This document shows, one piece after another, positions 24,901 to 36,900 of a stretch of 64,000 bases of DNA (the first letter of the stretch is position 1; the number at the start of each line of letters is the position of its first letter). Position numbers and translations under genes: made by a program. The notes beneath the pieces are model-generated. The model was not told the origin of the DNA. It did not search any database and saw only the letters and a list, made by a program, of their open reading frames with translations. The DNA comes from JANQJA01 sp965267485 (GTDB lineage Bacteria; Pseudomonadota; Gammaproteobacteria; Pseudomonadales; Azotimanducaceae): positions 682,001-746,000 of the forward strand of contig OZ254080.1 in assembly GCA_965267485.1 (NCBI GenBank). Reading direction: 5' to 3'.

Positions 24901-27900
24901 CGCTGCAGATGCCGGCAGCTACACGGACACGGGTTCGGCCCAGGATGTCGCGTTCTCGGGCTTCGATGAACTGGCGGGCGGGATCGGCAACGACGACTTC
25001 ACGATTGTCTCCGGCGGATCGGTCAGCGGTTCGATTGCGGGCGGCGGTACGGGTACCGACTCGCTGACGTTCGACAATGATGGCAACACGATCGCGGTCA
25101 CCGGCACGGGTGCGGGTACGTCGACGGATGTGACGAGCTTCAGCGGCATCGAGGACGTGTTCGGCGGCACGGGTGCAGATACCTTCAACCTGACGACGAC
25201 GGCGACAATCGATATCGACGGCGGCGCCGGCGCGGACATTATCAACCTCGGTGCAGCCATCACCGGCACGGTGACCGGCGGCGACGATGGCGACACATTC
25301 AACGCGCTGGGCGGCACGGCGACGAGCGTGACCGGCGGCAGCGGCGGCACTGACGACGACACCCTGGTGGCGCCGACAGGCACCAACACGATCAACATCA
25401 CCGCGCCAGACACGGCGAACGTGGGCGGTGGCCAGTCCTACAGTGACATCGAGAACGTGACCGGCAACACCGGCAACGACTCGTTTGTCTTCCTGAACAG
25501 CGCATCGCTGAGCGGCGACGTTGATGGGGGCGGCGGCAGCGACACGCTGGACATCTCGGCGAGCACATCGGCAACGACGGTCACGATTACCGGCGACGGT
25601 GGTACGGATGGCGTGGCGGGTTCGATCGGTGCCGGCACGATCACGATCAACGGCTTCGACAATATTGACGTGGTGACCGGTGCCGATCTTGCGGGCTCAC
25701 TGCTGGTGTCGCACACGACCAATGACACGTTCACGACCACCGCGACAGACGCCGGCACGCTGGCGTTGGCGAGCACACGGACAGTTTCGTTCAGCAACTT
25801 TGCCAACCTCGGCGGTGGTGCCGGCAATGACACGTTCACCCTGAACGCGGCGGTGACCGGCGATGTGAACGGCGGGGCCGGCAACGACAGCTTCACGTTC
25901 GCTGATACGGTCACGGTGGGTACAGTGACCGGCGGCAGCGGTACGGATACGGTCGATGTGTCGGCCTACCTGACCGCGGTGGATATCACGCTGACTGCGC
26001 CCGGCGGCACGGACGGCATGGACGGCTCGGCATCAGCGGCGCTGACGACCTTCACGGATATCGATGTGCTGGCGGGTTCGGGTGTTGCAGGGTCGACGCT
26101 GACCGGCGATGACGCCGCGGCGACCTGGAGTGTGACCGCTGCAGATGCCGGCAGCTACACGGACACGGGTTCGGCCCAGGATGTCGCGTTCTCGGGCTTC
26201 GATGAACTGGCGGGCGGGATCGGCAACGACGACTTCACGATTGTCTCCGGCGGATCGGTCAGCGGTTCGATTGCGGGCGGCGGTACGGGTACCGACTCGC
26301 TGACGTTCGACAATGATGGCAACACGATCGCGGTCACCGGCACGGGTGCGGGTACGTCGACGGATGTGACGAGCTTCAGCGGCATCGAGGACGTGTTCGG
26401 CGGCACGGGTGCAGATACCTTCAACCTGACGACGACGGCGACAATCGATATCGACGGCGGCGCCGGCGCGGACATAATCAACCTCGGTGCAGCCATCACC
26501 GGCACGGTGACCGGCGGCGATGACGGCGACACATTCAACGCGCTGGGCGGCACGGCGACGAGCGTGACCGGCGGCAGCGGCGGCACCGACGACGACACCC
26601 TGGTGGCGCCGACAGGTACCAACACGATCAACATCACCGCGGCGGACACGGCGAACGTGGGCGGCGGCCAGTCCTACAGTGACATCGAGAACGTGACCGG
26701 CAACACCGGCAACGACTCGTTTGTGTATGCCGATGGTGCGACGCTGTCCGGTGACATCGACGGCGTCTCGGGCACCGATGACGTTGACTACTCGGCGTAT
26801 TTGACGGCGGTGACGGTAGACCTGTCGCGGCTGGCGAACATCGACTCGATTGCCGACAGCGGCCAGGCGGGTGACACGCTGAGCAACGTGACGAGTGCGG
26901 ATGTGACGGGTGCCGATGACGGCACGGCGAACGGCATCACGTTCACCAACTTCGAGAACCTGACGGGCACGGCCGGTGCCGACCTGTTCATCGTGTCCGC
27001 AGGGGGTTCACTGACGGGCGCGACCGGCATCGACGGTAACGGCGGCGTGGATGAACTGCGCGGCGGTGCCAGTGCGGATACGTTCACGACGACGGGGACG
27101 GATGCGGGCACGATCAACAATGGCGTTGCGACGAACTTCACCGGCATCGACACGCTGACGGGCCTCGGCGGCGATGACATCTTCAGCATCGGCCACAACG
27201 TCTCGGGCGACATCAACGGCGGCGCCGGTCAGGACACGATCACGCTGAGTGCGGGCACGGTCTCGGGCACGGTGGACGGTGGCGACAACGCGGACACGAT
27301 CAACCTCGACGGCGGCGCGGTGACGACATCGCTGACCGGTGGCGCGGGTGCAGGTGCCGGTACCGATGCCGACGTCCTGACGCTGCCGGATGCGAACCAG
27401 ACGATCAACGTGACCGGAGCAGACAGCGGCTCCGTTGGCGGGCAGTCGTTCAGCGAGTTTGAAAACCTGACGGGCGGCACGGGCGATGACGCGTTCGTGT
27501 TCGGTGCGGGTGGTTCGGTATCGGGTCTGATCACGGGTGGCGGCCAGGCGACATCGGACAGCGTCGACTACGATCTGGTGGCGGGTCCGCTGACGATCAC
27601 GCTGGGTACGGACATCACCGGCATCGAGTCGGTCACGGGCACGGGCGATGGTGACACGCTGGCGAACGTGAACAGCCTGACGGTATCCGGCGGCGCTGAC
27701 CAGGGCACGGCGGACGGTATCAGCTTCACGGCCATCGCGAACGTGACCGGCACGGCTGGCGCGGACAGCTTCACGATTGTCTCGGGCGGATCGCTGAGTG
27801 GTGTCGTTGATGGCAGTGGTGGCGCGGCGGACTCGCTGACCGTTGATGACGATGGCAACACGGTGACGATCGAGGCGACCGGGGAGGGCCGCACAGCGGA

Positions 27901-30900
27901 TCTCAACGGCGGAGCAGCAGCCGGTTTCACCGGCATCGAAACGGTGAACGGGGGTGCGGGCGCGGATACGTTCGACTTCGATGCAGCGGCAACGATCAAC
28001 ATCAATGCCGGCGCCGGTGCGGACATCATCAATCTCGACCAGACCATCACTGGCACGGTTGACGGCGGCGACGATGGCGACACATTCAACGCGCTGGGCG
28101 GCACGGCGACGAGCGTGACCGGCGGCAGCGGCGGCACTGACGACGACACCCTGGTGGCGCCGACAGGCACCAACACGATCAACATCACCGCGCCAGACAC
28201 GGCGAACGTGGGCGGTGGCCAGTCCTACAGTGATATCGAGAACGTGACCGGCAACACCGGCAACGACTCGTTTGTGTATGCCGATGGTGCGACGCTGTCC
28301 GGTGACATCGACGGCGTCTCGGGCACCGACGACGTTGACTACTCGGCGTATCTGACGGCGGTGACGGTAGACCTGTCGCGGCTGTCGAACATCGACTCGA
28401 TTACCGACAGCGGCCAGGCGGGTGACACGCTGAGCAACGTGACGAGTGCGGACGTGACGGGTGCCGATGACGGCACGGCGAACGGCATCACGTTCACCAA
28501 CTTCGAGAACCTGACGGGTTCGGCCGGGGCGGACAGCTTCACGATTGTCTCGGGCGGATCGCTGAGTGGTGTCGTTGATGGCAGTGGCGCGGCGGACTCG
28601 CTGACCGTTGATGACGATGGCAACACCGTGACGATCGAGGCGACCGGCGAGGGCCGCACAGCGGATCTCAACGGCGGAGCGGCAGCCGGTTTCACCGGCA
28701 TCGAAACGGTGAACGGCGGTGCGGGCGCAGATACGTTCGACTTCGATGCAGCGGCAACGATCAACATCAATGCCGGTGCCGGTGCGGACATCATCAATCT
28801 CGACCAGGCCATCACTGGCACGGTTGACGGCGGCGCCGACGGCGACACATTCAACGCACTGGGCGGCACGGCGACGAGCGTGACCGGCGGCAGTGGCGGC
28901 ACGGACGACGATACGCTGGTGGCACCGACCGGCACCAACACGATCAACATCACCGCGCCCGACACGGCGAACGTGGGCGGTGGCCAGTCCTACGGTGACA
29001 TCGAGAACGTGATCGGCAACACCGGCAACGACTCGTTTGTATATGCGGATGGTGCGACGCTATCCGGTGACATCGACGGCGTCTCGGGCACCGACGACGT
29101 TGACTACTCGGCGTATTTGACGGCGGTGACGGTAGACCTGTCGCGGCTGGCGAACATCGACTCGATTGCCGACAGCGGCCAGGCCGGTGACACGCTGAGC
29201 AACGTGACGAGTGCGGATGTGACGGGTGCCGATGACGGCACGGCGAATGGCATCACGTTCACCAACTTCGAGAACCTGACGGGTTCGGCCGGTGCCGACC
29301 TGTTCATCATCTCGGTGGGCGGTTCACTGACGGGCGCGACCGGCATTGACGGCAACGGTGGCGTGGATGAACTGCGCGGCGGTGCCAGTGCGGATACGTT
29401 CACGACGACGGGGACGGATGCGGGCACGATCAACAATGGCGTTGCGACGAACTTCACCGGCATCGACACGCTGACGGGCCTCGGCGGCGATGACATCTTC
29501 AGCATCGGCCACAACGTCTCGGGCGACATCAACGGCGGCGCCGGTCAGGACACGATCACGCTGAGTGCGGGCACGGTCTCGGGCACGGTGGACGGTGGCG
29601 ACAACGCGGACACGATCAACCTCGACGGCGGCGCGGTGACGACATCGCTGACCGGTGGCGCGGGTGCAGGTGCCGGTACCGATGCCGACGTCCTGACGCT
29701 GCCGGATGCGAACCAGACGATCAACGTGACCGGAGCAGACAGCGGCTCCGTTGGCGGGCAGTCGTTCAGCGAGTTTGAAAACCTGACGGGCGGCACGGGC
29801 GATGACGCGTTCGTGTTCGGCGCGGGTGGTTCGGTATCGGGTCTGATCACGGGTGGCGGCCAGGCGACATCGGACAGCGTCGACTACGATCTGGTGGCGG
29901 GTCCGCTGACGATCACGCTGGGTACGGACATCACCGGCATCGAGTCGGTCACGGGCACGGGCGATGGTGACACGCTGGCGAACGTGAACAGCCTGACGGT
30001 ATCCGGCGGCGCTGACCAGGGCACGGCGGACGGTATCAGCTTCACGGCCATCGCGAACGTGACCGGCACGGCCGGTGCCGACCTGTTCATCGTGTCCGCA
30101 GGGGGTTCACTGACGGGCGCGACCGGCATCGACGGCAACGGCGGTGTGGATGAACTTCGCGGCGGTACCGGTGCGGATACGTTCACGACGACGGGGACGG
30201 ATGCGGGCACGATCAACAACGGTGTGGCGACGAACTTCACCGGCATCGACACGCTGACCGGCCTCGGCGGCGATGACATCTTCAGCATCGGTCACAACCT
30301 GTCGGGCGACATCAACGGCGGCGCCGGGCAGGACACGATCACGCTGAGTGCGGGCACGGTCTCGGGCACGGTGGACGGCGGCGACGATGGCGACACATTC
30401 AACGCGCTGGGCGGCACGGCGACGAGCGTGACCGGCGGCAGCGGCGGCACTGACGACGACACCCTGGTGGCGCCGACAGGCACCAACACGATCAACATCA
30501 CCGCGCCAGACACGGCGAACGTGGGCGGTGGCCAGTCCTACAGTGACATCGAGAACGTGACCGGCAACACCGGCAACGACTCGTTTGTGTATGCCGATGG
30601 TGCGACGCTGTCCGGTGACATCGACGGCGTCTCGGGCACCGACGACGTTGACTACTCGGCGTATCTGACGGCGGTGACGGTAGACCTGTCGCGGCTGTCG
30701 AACATCGACTCGATTACCGACAGCGGCCAGGCGGGTGACACGCTGAGCAACGTGACGAGTGCGGATGTGACGGGTGCCGATGACGGCACGGCGAACGGCA
30801 TCACGTTCACCAACTTCGAGAACCTGACGGGCACGGCCGGTGCCGACCTGTTCATCGTGTCCGCAGGGGGTTCACTGACGGGCGCGACCGGCATCGACGG

Positions 30901-33900
30901 TAACGGCGGCGTGGATGAACTGCGCGGCGGTGCCAGTGCGGATACGTTCACGACGACGGGGACGGATGCGGGCACGATCAACAATGGCGTCGCGACGAAC
31001 TTCACCGGCATCGACACGCTGACCGGCCTCGGCGGCGATGACATCTTCAGCATCGGTCACAACCTGTCGGGCGACATCAACGGCGGCGCCGGTCAGGACA
31101 CGATCACGCTGAGTGCGGGCACGGTCTCGGGCACGGTGGACGGTGGCGACAACGCGGACACGATCAACCTCGACGGCGGCGCGGTGACGACATCGCTGAC
31201 CGGTGGCGCGGGTGCAGGTGCCGGTACCGATGCCGACGTCCTGACGCTGCCGGATGCGAACCAGACGATCAACGTGACCGGAGCAGACAGCGGCTCCGTT
31301 GGCGGGCAGTCGTTCAGCGAGTTCGAGAACCTGACCGGCGGCACGGGCGATGACGCGTTCGTGTTCGGCGCGGGTGGTTCGGTATCGGGTCTGATTACAG
31401 GTGGCGGCCAGGCGACGTCGGACAGCGTCGACTACGATCTGGTGGCGGGTCCGCTGACGATCACGCTGGGTACGGACATTACCGGCATCGAGTCGGTCAC
31501 GGGCACGGGCGATGGTGACACGCTGGCGAACGTGAACAGCCTGACGGTATCCGGCGGCGCTGACCAGGGCACGGCGGACGGTATCAGCTTCACGGCCATC
31601 GCGAACGTGACCGGCACGGCCGGTGCCGACCTGTTCATCGTGTCCGCAGGGGGTTCACTGACGGGCGCGACCGGCATCGACGGTAACGGCGGCGTCGACG
31701 AACTGCGCGGCGGTACCGGTGTGGATACGTTCACGACGACGGGGACGGATGCGGGCACGATCAACAATGGCGTCGCGACGAACTTCACCGGCATCGACAC
31801 GCTGACCGGCCTCGGCGGCGATGACATCTTCAGCATCGGCCACAACGTCTCGGGCGACATCAACGGCGGGGCCGGGCAGGACACGATCACGCTGAGTGCG
31901 GGCACGGTCTCGGGCACGGTGGACGGCGGCGACAACGCGGACACGATCAACCTCGACGGCGGTGCGGTGACGACATCGCTGACCGGTGGCGCGGGTGCAG
32001 GTGCCGGTACCGATGCCGACGTCCTGACGCTGCCGGATGCGAACCAGACAATCAACGTGACCGGAGCAGACAGCGGCTCCGTAGGCGCGCAGTCGTTCAG
32101 CGAGTTTGAAAACCTGACGGGCGGATCGCTGAACGATGTGTTCGTTCTCGCGGGCGGCGCGTCATTGACGGGCGCGACGGGTATCGACGGGGGTGCGGGA
32201 ACGAACGAGCTTCGCGGTAGTGCTGGCGTTGAGACGTTTGCGACAACCGGGCCTGATGCGGGCACGATCAACAACGGTGTGGCCACGAACTACACGCAGA
32301 TCGATACGCTCGCCGGCCTCGGTGGCGATGATATTTTTACGATCGGGCACGATGTCTCGTCGAGTATCCTGGGTGGTACCGGCAGCGATACGGTGACGAT
32401 CAACGCCGGTACGATCGATACCGTCGATCTCGGTGGCAACGACGATACGCTGAACTTCAATGGCGGTACGGTAACGACCCTGTTGAGCGGCGGGGCTGGC
32501 TCGGATCACGCCAACGGATTCGGGACGAGTGCGGCGGCGGCCTCTGCGCTGACTGACTTCGAGACGGCTTCTGTGCCGGAGTATGTCTGTACGGTCAGCT
32601 GTGATGTCGAGGACAACCTGATTGCGGGCGGCATCACGTTCGACAGCTATACGACCCTGTCGGGTACCAATGTCACCTACAGCTTTACGGGTTCGTCTCC
32701 GGGCGGCGTTACGACGATTGCAGATGCTGGCAACGGCGCCATCAATGGCTTTGATGGTACTGCCGATACGATCGCCATTACCGGCAATCGCGCCGGGACC
32801 ATCAACGGACTGGCCTTCACCGGTATTGGCGCGATTGACGCCCGGGCCGGCAATGACGCCTTCACGCTGGGTTCTGCCAATAACCTTGATCCCCTGACCG
32901 GCACGATGACGCTGACCGGCGGCGCCGGAGTGGATTCCCTGACCTTCAACGACAGCGCAGAAACGGGCACGACCGCTTACAGCATTACCAATACGACCGT
33001 TGACCGAACGGGCATGGGGCAAGTCACTTACGCCACGCTGGAGTCGCTGACCCTGAATGCCGGTGCCAGTACCAACGGCATTTCGGTTGGCGGCGTTGCT
33101 GCGCTCACTGACGTCACCATTGATGCAGGGGCCACGGCCGGCATTACGGTCAACAGCACGGGTATCGACGTCAGCGGTACCGTTGTCTTCAGCAGCGCAG
33201 CCGCAGTCAATGTTGATGCCAATCTGGTCGCGTCAAACTTCACGGCGACCGATACCATCACCATGTTCGACGCCACCGGATTCTCCATTGATGTGTCCGG
33301 CAATACTGACAGCGGCGGCGGCACGATTGCGATTACGACGACGGGGGCATTGACCACCGGTACGCTGCTGGGCACCGGCGGTGTGGCGTCGGCCGGCGCC
33401 GTGGGCCAGGCGGGCGGCACGGTCACGCTGGTCTCGACGGGCAATAATGTCTCTACCGGGGCGATCGATGTCGCGGGCAGTGCCGGCGACGATACCGATC
33501 TTGATGATGTCACGGGCGAAGCGGGTGGCGCCGGCGGAACAGTCAGCGTCACGGCAGCGGCAGGCACCATTTCGCTCGGCGCTGTTGATATCGGTGGTGG
33601 CGATGCGGATGGTTTCGGCGGTAACGATGCCGCTGCAGGTGGTGTGGCCGGATCGCTCACCATCAACGCGGGCACGTCCGTCACTCTCAATGGCAACGTT
33701 ACGGCACGCGGTGGTGCCGGTGCGGGCGGTGGCGCCGATGGCAATGCCACTTCCCTGACCTTTGCGGACGCGGTGGTGCTCGGCGCGGATGTCGTTCTCG
33801 ACATGGACGGAGCCACACAGGGCACGGCGACGTTTGCCTCTGCCCTGGATGGCAATGGCAGCGCAGAAGCCTTGAGCGTCACCGGTGATGTCGAGTTCGA

Positions 33901-36900
33901 CGGCACGGTCGGCACAACCGCACTCGGCAACATTGATGCAACTGGTGACCTCACCGTTGATGCCGGCTCGATCCTGAATGCCGGTGCGATCACGGCAGCG
34001 ACCGCGACCATTGACGGCACGGTTGGCGTTGGCGGCACTGTGACCAGTGTCGACATTGCGGGCGCGACGACGCTCGGCGCGAATGTCACGACCACCGGTA
34101 TCCAGGAGTACGGCGCAGCGACGATCACACTCGATGGCCTGACCCTGAACGCCGGCAGCACCGGCGTGCTGTTCACCGGCACGGTCGATGGCAACGTTGG
34201 CGCAGAAGCCCTGAACGTGACCGGCGACGTCGAGTTCGACGGCACGGTCGGCACGACGGCACTCGGCAACATTGATGCGACCGGCGATCTCACCGTGGAT
34301 GCCGGTTCGATCCTGAACGCCGGTGCGATCACGGCAGCGACCGCGACCATTGATGGCACGGTTGGCGTTGGCGGCACTGTGACCAGTGTCGACATTGCGG
34401 GCGCAACGACGCTCGGCGCGAACGTCACGACCACGGGCATCCAGGAGTACGGCGCAGCGACGATCACACTCAATGGCCTGACGCTGAACGCCGGCAGCAC
34501 CGGCGTGCTGTTCACCGGCACGGTCGATGGCAGCGGTGGTGCAGAAGCGCTGAACGTCACCGGCGACGTCGAGTTCGACGGCACGGTCGGCACGACGGCA
34601 CTGGGCAATATCGATGCAACTGGTGACCTCACCGTGGATGCCGGTTCGATCCTGAACGCCGGTGCGATCACGGCAGCGACCGCGACCATTGATGGCACGG
34701 TTGGCGTTGGCGGCACGGTGACGAGTCTGGATGTTGCCGGATCAACAAGTCTCGGCGCGAACGTCACGACCACGGGCATCCAGGAGTACGGCGCAGCGAC
34801 GATCACGCTCGATGGCCTGACCCTGAACGCCGGCAGCACCGGCGTGCTGTTCACCGGCACGGTCGATGGCAGCGGTGGTGCAGAAGCCCTGAACGTCACC
34901 GGCGATGTCGAGTTCGACGGCACGGTCGGCACGACGGCAATGGGCAATATCGATGCAACTGGTGACCTCACCGTGGATGCCGGTTCGATCCTGAACGCCG
35001 GTGCGATCACGGCAGCGACCGCGACCATTGATGGCACGGTTGGCGTTGGCGGCACAGTGACCAGCGTCGACATTGCGGGCGCGACGACGCTCGGCGCGAA
35101 CGTGACGACCACGGGTATCCAGGAGTACGGCGCAGCGACGATCACACTGGATGGCCTGACCCTTAACGCCGGCAGCACCGGCGTGCTGTTCACCGGCACG
35201 GTCGATGGCAGCGGTGGTGCAGAAGCCCTGAACGTCACCGGCGATGTCGAGTTCGACGGCACGGTCGGCACGACGGCACTGGGCAATATCGATGCGACCG
35301 GCGATCTCACGGTGGATGCCGGTTCGATCCTGAATGCCGGTGCGATCACGGCAGCGACCGCGACCATTGATGGCACGGTTGGCGTTGGCGGCACGGTGAC
35401 GAGTCTGGATGTTGCCGGATCAACAAGTCTCGGCGCGAACGTCACGACCACGGGCATCCAGGAGTACGGCGCAGCGACGATCACACTCGATGGCCTGACC
35501 CTGAACGCCGGCAGCACCGGCGTGCTGTTCACTGGTACGGTCGATGGCAACGGTGGCGCAGAAGCCTTGAACGTTACCGGTGATGTCGAGTTCGACGGCA
35601 CGGTCGGCACCACGGCGCTGGGCAATATCGATGCGACCGGTGACCTCACGGTGGATGCCGGCTCGATCCTGAACGCCGGCGCGATCACGGCAGCGACCGC
35701 GACCATTGATGGCGCGGTTGGCGTTGGCGGCACAGTGACCAGTGTCGACATTGCCGGAGCGACGAATCTGGGCGCCGATATCACGACGACCGGGCTCCAG
35801 GAATATGGTGCTGCATCAGTAACCAGTGGTGTCACGCTCGATACGGGAACGGGCACCGGAACGCTGGACTTCACGTCGACAATTGCGACCGGGGGGAACG
35901 ACCTCACACTCGATGCGGGCCCTGCCGCGAACGTCACCGTTGCCGGTGCAATCTCGGGCGGCGGCAATCTCGTGATTCGCGATGGCGATTCGATATCGCT
36001 GTCGGGCGCCTCGGTTGCGTCGATCGATGTGCAGGATGCGACGACCAGCGTCTCGCTGGGCGGAACAACCACGGCCGCGACCACCATTGATATTGTTTCG
36101 GGCGGCACCGTTTCACTCAATGATATCCAGACCACCAACGGGACGATCTCGGTTGCCGCTGCGGGGCAGGTAGATGCGACGGGCGTCCAGGCGGGCGGTG
36201 CAGGCAGTGACGTCGACATTTCGTCCACTGCTGGCGCAATCGTGATCGGCCAGATCGTGGCTGCTGACGAGATTGACCTCGATGCAGGCACGTCGATCGT
36301 CGATGGCACAGCCAATGATACGGTCGCTGACCTGATTGCGCCGAATGTGGAACTCGTCACGACGGATGGCGGCATTGGCGTCGATGCGAACGGAGACATC
36401 GATACCGACGCCGACGTCATTGCGATCTCTGCCTCCGCGTCTGGCACTGGCGGCATTGATATCCGGGATGTGGGCAGCGACGGTTTGACCGTTGGCAGCG
36501 TGTCAGGCATTGATGGCATCACGACGAACAGCGGCGACATTGAAATCACGACAGAGAGTGGCACTGATTCTCCGCTTGTCATTCTGCAAGCTGTCACAAA
36601 CAACGATGCCAATGGCGATATCATTCTCGCAGCGGATGGCGCTGCGACAGATGACCTCACGATCGATGCCGACGTCACGGCAACAGGTGGCGATATTTTC
36701 CTTTACGCCAGCGACGACATCATTATCCAGGATGGTACGACGCTGACGACGGTCACGGTTTCCACGAGCGGGACCGGTAACGTGGAGGCCATCGCCGGCA
36801 CGCAGTACCAGGATGGTGTGCCGGTTGCGACCGGGCTCGTCACGGGCGATATCACCATGGCCGCGAATTCGTTCCTGACGACGATCGATGGTGACATTTC

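Larger units (their letters stand above)
24060..32520 (+). repeat. RTX-like GGxGxDxF motif region of the exoprotein
   Basis: Tens of motifs such as GGAGSDTLIG, GGSGADSFVF, GGAGNDTFTL, GGAGNDSFTF, GGIGNDDFTI, GGTGADTFNL and GGAGADIINL follow each other at about 15-25 residue spacing. They resemble the calcium-binding RTX nonapeptide GGxGxDxUx, but they are not in strict nine-residue tandem, so calcium binding is uncertain. Confidence 0.75.

Noticed and set aside
24260..35896. Regularly spaced repeats that could suggest a CRISPR array
   Set aside because: Periods are 339 and 1236 bp, all in one reading frame with no unique spacers and no cas genes.
33028..36678. A 1216-codon open frame on the minus strand inside the exoprotein gene, and many shorter ones between 22 and 48 kb
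   Set aside because: They are Val/Ser/Pro-rich mirror images of the Thr/Gly/Asp-rich repeats (GGC, ACG and GTC codons read backwards rarely give stops). They repeat with the sense repeats and show no domain or ribosome site.
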